A stretch of 64,000 nucleotides of DNA, from assembly GCA_964406945.1 (NCBI GenBank), contig CAYOTO010000005.1, forward strand, positions 49,974 to 113,973. The letters run 5' to 3'. This document shows positions 24,409 to 32,286 of this stretch, in pieces. A program made the translations under genes and the position numbers. The number at the start of each line of letters is the position of its first letter. The stretch's first letter is position 1. The DNA is from UBA2266 sp964406945 (lineage in GTDB: Bacteria > Planctomycetota > Phycisphaerae > Sedimentisphaerales > Anaerobacaceae). The notes below the pieces were generated by a model. It saw only the letters and a list, made by a program, of their open reading frames with translations. It was not told the DNA's origin and ran no database searches.

Positions 24409-26658
24409 ATGAATCTTAAGGGGTTTAGTCTTGTCATCTTTCTTATGGTGATGGCCGGATGGCATTTTTCCGCATTGGCCCAGGACAAGCCGGAGACCGG
24501 CAACACCGACGCCGCCGAAGAAAAGGTCGACGAGCAATTCGAGATAATCAAGAACGCCCTGCTCAAAGGCGACAGCGAATCAATCCGCGTCAAAGCCGCG
24601 ACGGTTATGCTGACCGACACGAGACCGGCGGCCCGCAAGATTCTTCTCGACACACTTTCCCAGACACAAAACTCGGCTGCGCGTGTAGCGATATGCAAAG
24701 CGCTGACTCAGGCCGAGGCCGAGCGTAAGAGCGTACCCGACAGAGAGAACTTCATTGAGCCACTCCTTAATATGCTGGCGACCGGAAGCGGTGATGAAGC
24801 GGCTGTTGCCGCCGTGGCCACAACGATTTTCAACTACGATCAGTTACAGGAGCCGCTTGAGAAGATGGTATCCGACCCTGCGTCGGAGGTTAAGCCGCGG
24901 CTGAACATGATTCAGTGCCTGAGCCTCCATCCGGACATGCGCGCTGCAATTAAACTGATCCAGCTTGTCGACGACCCTGAACCGAAGGTCTCAGCCGCTG
25001 CGGCTCGGACGCTCAATCTGCTGGAGATAGATGTCGGAGCGGACCCTGACGCCAGGGCCGCGACGATAAAGCGCCTGGTCGCCGAAGGGCCGGAGTTGTT
25101 CCTTAAAAAGCGGTTGATGAATCAGGAAGCCGCAAGGCGGAAGCTCCAAAGCGAGTTGGAACACTGGCGAGGTGAGTATCTTGCCGCACTGGGCAAGGTT
25201 TACGAATCGCTCGAGGACGATGCTGCCAAAGGAGCATTTCTCGGCGAGAATCTCAAGAGCCCCGAATCAATGGTTCGCCTGTGGGCGCTGGAACAGGTTG
25301 CCCGCGGACGCAGGAGCACCACAAAAGCCAAAATCTCCGGCGAACTCGGACAGATAATAATAGGACTGGTCTCAGATCCGGACAGAGATGTCCGCCTGGC
25401 GGTTGCCAAGCTGCTTTCGCGTATGGGTGAGTTGGATTCGGCGCGGCAGTTGTTGGCACAGCTCAAAAAGGAAAGCGACGATGCGGTCGAGATGGAGCTG
25501 TTTTCGGCGCTGGGCGGTGCATGTTACTATGCCTCGTTGCCCAATTCCGGTATTAAGGTGCCCAAGGAGGTTCGCAAGGAAACTCTTGATTGGGCTGTGA
25601 AGTACTTGGGCGGCAAGGATCCGGTCAAGGCTCGCGAAGGAGCCGACGTTCTTAGAAAGCTGCTCGAGCAGAATGGCTTTACGGGCACCGAAGTCAAAAC
25701 TTACCTGACCTCGCTGAGCAATCGCTATCGGCAGGAGAAGGAATCATCGAACGAAGTGTTGCGGGCCGAACTGATCAGCGCTATGGCCGGGCTTTGCGGT
25801 CAGCGCAGTCTGTCGAGAGCCCCTGCGGCCGCCATGTATAAACCGATCTTCGAAGAGGCGCTTAGCGATTCGTCTCAGGCCGTTCGTCTGGGCGCAATGG
25901 ACGGGCTGATTCAGATCGACAGCGGTGCGGCTCTGGCCAGATTTCGCAAAGAGCTTCTCAGCGATCCCAGTCTGGCAGTGCGTCTGAAACTCGCTGAACT
26001 GGCCGGTTCGATAGGTTCGGCCGAAGACCTGGACTGGCTGGCCGGCAAGATCGGGTCCGACGGAGAAAGCGAGGCCTCGTGGCAGGCGATGCTTAAGATC
26101 TTCAGCCGGTCCGGAGCAGCCGTTGTCTCACAATGGCTCAAGAAGATCGACGACGGGGCCTTGAAAGTGAATCAGGAACAGCTAATTGCTCTTCTGGAAA
26201 TAGCCGAACAAAAGGCTGTCGCCGAAAAGGATGATGCGATGGCTATGGCCGCCAGACGCAGATTAGCCGCCGGATATCGCGGGGTGGATAATTTCGAGCG
26301 GGCCGCGGAATATTTGCTGAAACTGCGGCAGACATCGCAAGGCCAGGAGAAAGACCGTATCGACGGACAACTGCTGGAGACGTATCTGAGCGGTTCCAAG
26401 CCCGAATTGGCGGTTGGCCTGATCAAAGGTCGGCTTGCGCAAGGTGATATCGATCCTGAGGGCATGTTCGCTGATTTTATTGCGGCTTTCCTGGACAATC
26501 CGCCGGACGGTGCGGATCCGGATGCACTGCTGGTGGAATTGAGCCGAATAAAGACGGAGGCCGATGACAGGCCCAAGTGGCAGGCTTTGCTGAAGCGGTG
26601 GGTGGAACAGTACACCAAGGCCAAAGAGCCGGAGACGTCAAAGGTAAGCGGCAGCTAG
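24409..26658 (+). CDS. Exported HEAT-repeat protein
   Basis: 749 residues. A signal peptide occupies residues 1-24 (cleavage after ALA). The mature protein is almost entirely helical, with repeats of the HEAT/PBS-lyase type such as 'VKPRLNMIQCLSLHPD', 'DPEPKVSAAAARTLNLL', 'SPESMVRLWALEQVARG', 'DPDRDVRLAVAKLLSRMG' and 'DSSQAVRLGAMDGLIQID', plus a TPR-like C-terminal part. Likely a protein-interaction scaffold in the periplasm; large HEAT proteins of this kind are common in Planctomycetes. No enzyme motif. Confidence 0.85.
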   Translation: MNLKGFSLVIFLMVMAGWHFSALAQDKPETGNTDAAEEKVDEQFEIIKNALLKGDSESIRVKAATVMLTDTRPAARKILLDTLSQTQNSAARVAICKALTQAEAERKSVPDRENFIEPLLNMLATGSGDEAAVAAVATTIFNYDQLQEPLEKMVSDPASEVKPRLNMIQCLSLHPDMRAAIKLIQLVDDPEPKVSAAAARTLNLLEIDVGADPDARAATIKRLVAEGPELFLKKRLMNQEAARRKLQSELEHWRGEYLAALGKVYESLEDDAAKGAFLGENLKSPESMVRLWALEQVARGRRSTTKAKISGELGQIIIGLVSDPDRDVRLAVAKLLSRMGELDSARQLLAQLKKESDDAVEMELFSALGGACYYASLPNSGIKVPKEVRKETLDWAVKYLGGKDPVKAREGADVLRKLLEQNGFTGTEVKTYLTSLSNRYRQEKESSNEVLRAELISAMAGLCGQRSLSRAPAAAMYKPIFEEALSDSSQAVRLGAMDGLIQIDSGAALARFRKELLSDPSLAVRLKLAELAGSIGSAEDLDWLAGKIGSDGESEASWQAMLKIFSRSGAAVVSQWLKKIDDGALKVNQEQLIALLEIAEQKAVAEKDDAMAMAARRRLAAGYRGVDNFERAAEYLLKLRQTSQGQEKDRIDGQLLETYLSGSKPELAVGLIKGRLAQGDIDPEGMFADFIAAFLDNPPDGADPDALLVELSRIKTEADDRPKWQALLKRWVEQYTKAKEPETSKVSGS

Positions 26659-26706
26659 CCGGCTGATGCGGCGCTGCCGATAAAGATTATCAGTGCTGGA
26701 AGGGGG

Positions 26707-26743
26707 GTTTTCACAAAAAAGTTGTGAAAACGCAAGTTTTTTT
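26707..26743 (+). terminator. Probable intrinsic terminator
   Basis: Perfect 10-bp stem GTTTTCACAA / TTGTGAAAAC with loop AAAAG and a run of seven T residues a few bases later. The stem is AT-rich, so efficiency may be moderate. Confidence 0.55.
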
Positions 26744-26765
26744 GATGTTTTTCACGCTTTTCTGT

Positions 26766-26794
26766 TTGCACTGGAGGGGCCTCATCAGTAGAAT
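26766..26794 (+). promoter_or_regulatory. Candidate promoter for tRNA-Thr/tuf
   Basis: TTGCAC, 17-bp spacer, TAGAAT. Would give a leader of about 157 nt before the tRNA. Confidence 0.5.
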
Positions 26795-26957
26795 CACCCA
26801 TTTACTACATATAATGCGGGCTCAGCCTCGGTATTCCTCGTACTTGACGTTTCTGTCGAGGACTGGGATCAGGTGGGTTCCGTATACTCATTTTGGCGTG
26901 GCAGGCCGGAATGAGTGCTGTGCTTGTTCTCGGTTTGGCACGTTTGCGAACCGTTAT

Positions 26958-27029
<72 letters not shown>

Positions 27030-27171
27030 AAGTGTAAGTATACCGGATACGCGGTAATAAATAGATAATGGTAGTGATGGTCCTGCCGAGTGCATGGCTG
27101 TCAGAAAATGTTCTACTCAGGAAAAACACGGAGTACCAGTACTAACCGGCTCATAGGAGGTTAATTCTAAG

Positions 27172-28383
27172 ATGGCTAAGGCGGTATTTGAGAGAAAAAA
27201 ACCACACATAAATATTGGCACAATCGGTCACATTGACCACGGCAAGACAACGCTGACGGCTGCTATAACCATGCGCATGGCTGGCAAGTGGGGCTCCGGC
27301 GTTAAGAAATTCGAAGACATCGACAACGCTCCGGAAGAGAGAGAGCGCGGCGTAACGATCAATACCGCGCACGTCGAGTACGAGACGGAAAACAGGCATT
27401 ACGCCCACGTTGACTGCCCCGGACACGCCGACTACATCAAGAATATGATTACCGGCGCCGCCCAGATGGACGGAGCCATTCTGGTAGTCGCCGCCAGCGA
27501 CGGTCCGATGCCCCAGACCCGCGAGCACATCCTGCTTGCCCGTCAGGTGAACGTACCGAGCATCGTTGTCTACATGAACAAGGTCGACCAGGTCGACGAT
27601 CCGGAACTTCTGGATCTGGTCGAGTTGGAAGTTCGCGATCTGCTCAGCAAGTACGAATTCCCGGGCGACGATATCCCGATCATCCGTGGTTCGGCGCTTG
27701 CGGCGATGGAGTCCGAAGGCAAGGATGACGAGGCTTGCAAGAGCATCGACGAACTGATGGAGGCAGTCGACGACTACTTCCCGCTTCCCGAGCGTGATGT
27801 CGACAAGCCGTTCCTTATGCCTGTCGAGGACGTCTTCAGCATCAAGGGCCGCGGTACTGTCGGAACCGGTCGTGTAGAGCGCGGCATCGTCCACAGCGGC
27901 GATGAGGTCGAGATTGTCGGTCTTGCCAGCGAAGTCAAGAAGACCGTTTGCACCGGCGTTGAGATGTTCAACAAGACGCTTGACGAAGGCCAGGCCGGCG
28001 ACAATGTCGGACTGCTTCTCCGCGGTATTGAGAAAAAGGAACTTCTCAGGGGCCAGGTTGTCGCAGCTCCGAAGTCGATTACGCCTCACCGCAAGTTTGA
28101 GGCCGAGGTTTACGTCCTGACAAAAGAGGAAGGCGGCCGTCATACACCGTTCTTCGCCGGCTACAAGCCCCAGTTCTTCTTCCGCACCACGGACGTAACA
28201 GGTGCGGTAACGGGCCTGAAGAGTCGCGAAGGCAAGAGCGCTGAAATGTGTATGCCCGGCGATAACATTGCGATGTCCGCTGAGATTATCCAGCCGATCG
28301 CTATGGAAGAAGGGCTTCGATTCGCGATTCGTGAAGGCGGTCGTACGGTAGGCGCCGGCGTCGTCATCAAGATTCTCGAGTAA
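27172..28383 (+). CDS. tuf: Elongation factor Tu
   Basis: GTPase that brings aminoacyl-tRNA to the ribosome. 403 residues, a few more than E. coli (394). G motifs: 'GHIDHGKT' (G1, with Ile where most bacteria have Val), 'RGVTIN' (switch I), 'DCPGH' (G3), 'NKVDQ' (G4, usually NKCD/NKVD) and 'SALAAM' (G5). Domains II and III complete. AGGAGG precedes the ATG by about 11 bp. Here tuf sits upstream of the rplKAJL-rpoBC block, and no tuf follows fusA in this window. Confidence 0.99.
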   Translation: MAKAVFERKKPHINIGTIGHIDHGKTTLTAAITMRMAGKWGSGVKKFEDIDNAPEERERGVTINTAHVEYETENRHYAHVDCPGHADYIKNMITGAAQMDGAILVVAASDGPMPQTREHILLARQVNVPSIVVYMNKVDQVDDPELLDLVELEVRDLLSKYEFPGDDIPIIRGSALAAMESEGKDDEACKSIDELMEAVDDYFPLPERDVDKPFLMPVEDVFSIKGRGTVGTGRVERGIVHSGDEVEIVGLASEVKKTVCTGVEMFNKTLDEGQAGDNVGLLLRGIEKKELLRGQVVAAPKSITPHRKFEAEVYVLTKEEGGRHTPFFAGYKPQFFFRTTDVTGAVTGLKSREGKSAEMCMPGDNIAMSAEIIQPIAMEEGLRFAIREGGRTVGAGVVIKILE

Positions 28384-28420
28384 TCGCCCGTTGATTTTAT
28401 TCTGACTTGACTGATTGTAC

Positions 28421-28463
28421 GGCAGGATGACCGTCGCAGGTTTACACTGTGGCGGTTCCTGCC
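28421..28463 (+). other. Strong hairpin between tuf and rpmG
   Basis: GGCAGGA pairs with TCCTGCC (7 bp); inside, ACCGTCGCAG pairs with CTGTGGCGGT (10 bp, two G-U) around a 7-base loop, with only a 2-base bulge (TG). No T-run follows, so it is not a classic terminator; it may be an attenuator, processing site or mRNA stabiliser at the end of tuf. Confidence 0.6.
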
Positions 28464-28519
28464 TTATATCGCCTTGTCGCAATGTTCGCCCGCAGGCGGG
28501 CGGGGATGAGTCCTTAGTT

Positions 28520-28690
28520 ATGGCGAAGAAGAAAAGTAAAAGAGAATACGTCTGGCTCGAGTGTTCGAAGTGCAGCAAGCGTAATTACCGCACCGAGGTC
28601 AGCGTGGCCGAAGGCACGCCGAAGTTCACGCTTAAGAAGTTCTGCCCGAATGAGCGCGAGCACACGGTTCACAAGATCAGACGGAAATAG
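28520..28690 (+). CDS. rpmG: 50S ribosomal protein L33
   Basis: 56 residues; 'VWLECSKCSKRNYRTE' and 'LKKFCPNEREHTVHKIRRK' are the L33 signatures. Zinc-type L33 has two CxxC pairs; here the first pair is intact (CSKC) but the second reads CPNE, so the fourth Cys is Glu. The start at 28520 is set by the family N-terminus; the frame extends upstream without similarity. Placed before tRNA-Trp and secE, as in many bacteria. Confidence 0.95.
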   Translation: MAKKKSKREYVWLECSKCSKRNYRTEVSVAEGTPKFTLKKFCPNEREHTVHKIRRK

Positions 28691-28711
28691 GTTAGTACTC
28701 GAATATCCCAA

Positions 28712-28785
28712 AGGCCAGTAGCTCAATTTGGCAGAGCGTCGGTCTCCAAAACCGAAGGTTGGGGGTTCGATTCCCTCCTGGCCTG
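28712..28785 (+). tRNA. tRNA-Trp(CCA)
   Basis: Acceptor AGGCCAG/CTGGCCT, anticodon loop CTCCAAA (anticodon CCA), T arm GGGGG...TTCGATT, discriminator G as required for tRNA-Trp. Sits between rpmG and secE, the usual place in many bacterial phyla. Confidence 0.97.
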
Positions 28786-28847
28786 TTTTTCGGTCGCCCG
28801 GTTACGACCAAGAGCAGAGATAATGATTCGTCATTGAGGTTGCAGGC

Positions 28848-29240
28848 ATGAGCTTAGGCATTTACAAGCGCGGACAGGGCAAATACACGAGACTTGGCAG
28901 CGGCTTCGCCTTCGGGTTAATCGTTGCGCTCGGCTGCTACAGGCTCTACGCCAAACTCGGCGGCACGGATTTGGGCCTGTGGGTTCAGGTGATGGCGCCG
29001 GTCGGCGTTTTTGCGGTGCTTGGCGGTCTTGTGTACTGGTTGATGAATAAGCCATCGATTGCCGACTTCATGATCGCAGCCGAAGGCGAGATGAAGAAGG
29101 TAAGTTGGTCCAGCAAGAAGGAGATCACGGTTTCGACCACAATCGTCATAGTGGTTGTTGTCCTGATGTCGTCGTTGATCGGCATTACAGACCTGATCTT
29201 CACGATTCTGTTCGGGTTCATTTTCGGCCGGACAGGGTAG
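28848..29240 (+). CDS. secE: Preprotein translocase subunit SecE
   Basis: 130 residues with three hydrophobic segments (about 16-36, 46-64 and 99-125). The conserved amphipathic motif is 'GEMKKVSWSSKKEITVS', equivalent to the KKVxWP element. Single-TM SecE is the common bacterial form; the two extra N-terminal helices here recall the three-TM enteric SecE and are also seen in Planctomycetes. Partner of SecY encoded at 53.9 kb. Confidence 0.94.
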   Translation: MSLGIYKRGQGKYTRLGSGFAFGLIVALGCYRLYAKLGGTDLGLWVQVMAPVGVFAVLGGLVYWLMNKPSIADFMIAAEGEMKKVSWSSKKEITVSTTIVIVVVVLMSSLIGITDLIFTILFGFIFGRTG

Positions 29241-29266
29241 TTCATTCACCTAATTAAGGTTTTGTT

Positions 29267-29809
29267 ATGCAATGGTACGTTTTGCGAGTTGCGGCTAATA
29301 AGGAGATCCAGGTCAGGGATACTCTGCTGCAGAAGGTCGAGAAAGAGGGCCTGCAGGATATCGTCGGCAGGATCGAGGTACCCGTCGAGCAGATCAAGCG
29401 TATCCGAGGCAACAAGCAGACGGTGCACAAGCGTAAGTTGTATCCGGGTTATGTCTTTATGGAGATGGAGCCGACCGAAGACGGCCGGGTCCCTGAGCAA
29501 GCCTGGTTCATGATCAAGGGAACGCCCGGAGTCGGCGATTTTATCGGGACTGAAGGCATTCCGACGCCGATGCGTGATACGGATGTGGCGAAAATGCTTC
29601 TGGAAGCTGAAAAGCCCGAAGAGGCGCCCAGCATCAAAGTGGAATTCCAGAAGGGCGACATGATCAAGATTCGCGAAGGAGCTTTCGAGAATTTCGAGGG
29701 TGTTGTCGATTCGATCGACGCCGAGCGCGGCATAGTGAAAGTTATCGTAACAATATTCGGCAGAAGTACGCCGCTTGATATCGAATACTGGCAGATCGAG
29801 AAGCTGTAA
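29267..29809 (+). CDS. nusG: Transcription termination/antitermination protein NusG
   Basis: 180 residues: NGN domain from 'QWYVLRVAANKE' to about 120, with 'KRKLYPGYVFMEM' as the RNA-polymerase contact, then a KOW domain with 'FQKGDMIKIREGAFENFEGV'. Couples RNA polymerase to the ribosome and Rho. Between secE and rplK as in most bacteria. Confidence 0.98.
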   Translation: MQWYVLRVAANKEIQVRDTLLQKVEKEGLQDIVGRIEVPVEQIKRIRGNKQTVHKRKLYPGYVFMEMEPTEDGRVPEQAWFMIKGTPGVGDFIGTEGIPTPMRDTDVAKMLLEAEKPEEAPSIKVEFQKGDMIKIREGAFENFEGVVDSIDAERGIVKVIVTIFGRSTPLDIEYWQIEKL

Positions 29810-29861
29810 CTGCAGCTTTGCTCGCATCGGCCGTGAAAAAGAGATTACGAGGTATATTACA

Positions 29862-30287
29862 GTGGCTAAAGAAGTAGCTGCACAAATTAAACTGCAGGCC
29901 CCGGGCGGGCAGGCGACTCCCGCTCCGCCGATCGGACCGGCCCTGGGTCAGCATGGCGTTAACATAGGCCAGTTTGTCTCCCAGTTTAACGAGAGAACCA
30001 AGGACCTTAACGGCACAACCGTGCCGGTGGTTCTGACGGTTTTCGCCGACAAGAGCTTCACTTTCGAGGTCAAGAGCCCGCCTGCGGCGGTTTTGCTCAA
30101 GCAGGCGGCCGAGATCGCGAAAGGCAGCGGCGTTCCCAATAAGGAGAAGGTCGGCAAGGTCACCGCCGAGCAGGTCCGCAGTATCGCCGAGCAGAAGTTC
30201 AAGGATCTCAACGCATACGATGTCGATGCCGCGATGAAGATTATCGCGGGCACGGCTCGAAGCATGGGCATCGAGGTCGAAGGTTAG
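29862..30287 (+). CDS. rplK: 50S ribosomal protein L11
   Basis: 141 residues from a GTG start at 29862, with GAGGT about 9 bp upstream; the next conserved residues 'AKEVAAQIKLQ' match the family N-terminus. 'PPIGPALGQHGVNI' is the L11 hallmark at the GTPase-associated centre. The frame extends 29 codons upstream into nusG without similarity. Confidence 0.97.
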   Translation: MAKEVAAQIKLQAPGGQATPAPPIGPALGQHGVNIGQFVSQFNERTKDLNGTTVPVVLTVFADKSFTFEVKSPPAAVLLKQAAEIAKGSGVPNKEKVGKVTAEQVRSIAEQKFKDLNAYDVDAAMKIIAGTARSMGIEVEG

Positions 30288-30331
30288 ACTGGAACCGCGA
30301 GCGGGCGGCCATAGGCAAAAAGAGAGTTGAG

Positions 30332-31009
30332 ATGAGATACAGAAGCAAAAGGTACAGAAAGGAGTCCGAGCAGGCCAGTAAGGAGCCGATCGGGCTGACT
30401 GCGGCGATCGAAAAGATCAAGTCGTTCAAAACGGTCAAATTCGACCAGACGGTCGAGTGCGTCCTCCAGTTGGGTATTGACCCGAAGCAGGCGGATCAGT
30501 TGGTCCGCGGTTCGATATCCCTGCCCAACGGAATTGGCAAGCAGAAACGAGTGATCGCCTTCTGCGACGAAAGCGAAGCCGAGGAGGCAAAGAAAGCCGG
30601 CGCGATGGAAGCCGGCGCCGACGATCTGGTTCAGAAGGTTACCGACGGCTGGACCGATTTCGACGTGGCGGTCGCTTCGCCGAAGGTTATGTCGAAGGTT
30701 GGTAAACTCGGACGGATCCTGGGACCCCAGGGTAAAATGCCGTCTCCGAAAAACGGAACGGTTACCCCCGATGTGGTCAAGGCGGTTTCGGAATTCGCAG
30801 CCGGTAAAGTCGAATACAGAAACGATTCGGGCGGCAACCTGCACGTAGTGGTGGGCAAGCAGAGTTTCGATGTTAATAAGCTTAAAGAGAATATCGAGGC
30901 GCTTATTGCCCATATCAAGGCGGTCAAACCCGTTTCGGCCAAAGGCACATATCTCAAGAAGGTATTGTTGTCGGCGACGATGAGCCCCAGTGTGGTTGTT
31001 GAGGTGTAG
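30332..31009 (+). CDS. rplA: 50S ribosomal protein L1
   Basis: 225 residues, stalk protein near the E site; in other bacteria a translational repressor of its own operon. 'LGRILGPQGKMPSPKNGTVT' region is the L1 signature. Slightly longer, very basic N-terminus (RYRSKRYRKE). Confidence 0.97.
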   Translation: MRYRSKRYRKESEQASKEPIGLTAAIEKIKSFKTVKFDQTVECVLQLGIDPKQADQLVRGSISLPNGIGKQKRVIAFCDESEAEEAKKAGAMEAGADDLVQKVTDGWTDFDVAVASPKVMSKVGKLGRILGPQGKMPSPKNGTVTPDVVKAVSEFAAGKVEYRNDSGGNLHVVVGKQSFDVNKLKENIEALIAHIKAVKPVSAKGTYLKKVLLSATMSPSVVVEV

Positions 31010-31060
31010 TGTGGAAATTGCCTGTTCACAGGTCGCACTCATTTGTTTGAAGGTGATATT

Positions 31061-31594
31061 ATGAGCAAATTCGTAAAAGGACTGCTTCAGAACGAATTCG
31101 AGAAGTTGATCGCCGAAGACGAGCTGAGCGATTTCCTTATAGTCAGCATTAAAGGCGTTAAGGGCGTTGACAACAACGTCATGCGGGGCGAACTCAAGAA
31201 CAAAGGCATCAAACTGACAGTAGTCAAGAACTCGCTGTTCAGAAAGGCCATTGCCAGTCAGGGTCTCGAAGGCGCTAAGGACCTTTTCGAGGGCCCATGC
31301 ACGCTGGCGTACGGGGGAGACAGCATAGTTGACGTGGCCAAGGAAGTGGTGGATTGGGCCAAGAAGCTCAAACCTTTCGAAATCAGGGGTGGTTTTCTCG
31401 AAGGCGAAATGCTGGACGCAAAACGGGCCGAGGCAATCAGCAAGATGCCGACCCGAGGCGAACTGCAGAGCCAGATCGCCGGAATGGCGCTATCGCCCGG
31501 CGGTAATGTTGCGGCGGCGCTCGGCGGACCGGCTTCGACAATCGCCGGGTGCATAAAGACTATTATCGACAACGCAGAAAAGGAAGCTGCATAA
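31061..31594 (+). CDS. rplJ: 50S ribosomal protein L10
   Basis: 177 residues; forms the base of the L7/L12 stalk. 'LKNKGIKLTVVKNSLFRKAI' and the C-terminal helix rich in Ala/Lys are typical. Start at 31061 with AAGGTGAT as ribosome-binding site 5-6 bp upstream. Confidence 0.96.
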   Translation: MSKFVKGLLQNEFEKLIAEDELSDFLIVSIKGVKGVDNNVMRGELKNKGIKLTVVKNSLFRKAIASQGLEGAKDLFEGPCTLAYGGDSIVDVAKEVVDWAKKLKPFEIRGGFLEGEMLDAKRAEAISKMPTRGELQSQIAGMALSPGGNVAAALGGPASTIAGCIKTIIDNAEKEAA

Positions 31595-31786
31595 GAATAG
31601 CCCGGACGGCGCCGGTTGCGCGTTGCAGCCGCCGATTGAGCGGCGTACTGCTATTGGGCCGCAGCCGATACATCGGGTCTTTTGAGCAAATTGAGGTTGC
31701 CAGGCAGGTTGCCCCCTTTGAGGGTTAAACGAGACGGTGGAGTTTCGGCTACCTGATGGCGCATTTTCAATACAGGAGTTTTCAAG
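31595..31786. other. rplJ-rplL spacer
   Basis: 192 bp, long for this operon. Contains a GCCGC/GCGGC hairpin near 31632-31650. An internal promoter or processing site that raises L7/L12 output is possible, but no clear -35/-10 pair is seen. Confidence 0.3.
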
Positions 31787-32227
31787 ATGGCAGAAGAAGA
31801 AAAAACACAAGAACAAGAGGCCGGCCAGGCCACGGAATTCAGCGCGGACATCAAGGAATTGGCCGACAAGATCGTCGGTCTGACGCTGGTTCAGGCCAAG
31901 GAACTGGCTGATTGTCTTAAAGAGGTGCATGGTATCGAACCCGCTTCCGGCGGCGCCGTAATGGTTGCAGGACCGGCGGGCGGCGGTGGCGAAGGCGCCG
32001 CCGAGGCCGAGGAAAAGACCAGCTTCGATGTAATCCTCAAGGAATTCGGCGACAAGAAGATCCAGGTCATCAAAGAGGTCCGCGCACTGACCGGTCTGGG
32101 CCTGAAAGAGGCCAAAGAGCTGGTGGATGGCGCCCCGAAGCCCGTAAAAGAAGGCGTTTCGAAAGAAGAAGCAGATACCGCGGCGAAGCAGCTCGAAGGA
32201 GCAGGCGCAACCGTGGAAATCAAGTAG
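31787..32227 (+). CDS. rplL: 50S ribosomal protein L7/L12
   Basis: 146 residues against about 121 in E. coli; the excess is a Glu/Gln-rich N-terminal extension of some 17 residues and an enlarged hinge with Gly/Ala. C-terminal factor-binding domain is complete: 'KKIQVIKEVRALTGLGLKEA' and 'LVDGAPKPVKEGV'. AGGAG precedes the start by 9 bp. Confidence 0.97.
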   Translation: MAEEEKTQEQEAGQATEFSADIKELADKIVGLTLVQAKELADCLKEVHGIEPASGGAVMVAGPAGGGGEGAAEAEEKTSFDVILKEFGDKKIQVIKEVRALTGLGLKEAKELVDGAPKPVKEGVSKEEADTAAKQLEGAGATVEIK

Positions 32228-32286
32228 TTGCATGTTTGAAACCGTGCTGTACATGGCATTGTTGATCCTGAGCTTGGGAGTTTCAG

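Larger units (their letters stand above)
26659..26957. other. Upstream region of the tRNA-Thr/tuf operon
   Basis: About 300 bp holding the terminator of the HEAT gene (26707-26743) and a candidate promoter (26766-26794) for the tRNA-Thr - tuf transcription unit. A second TATAAT at 26810-26815 has no good -35. Confidence 0.55.
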
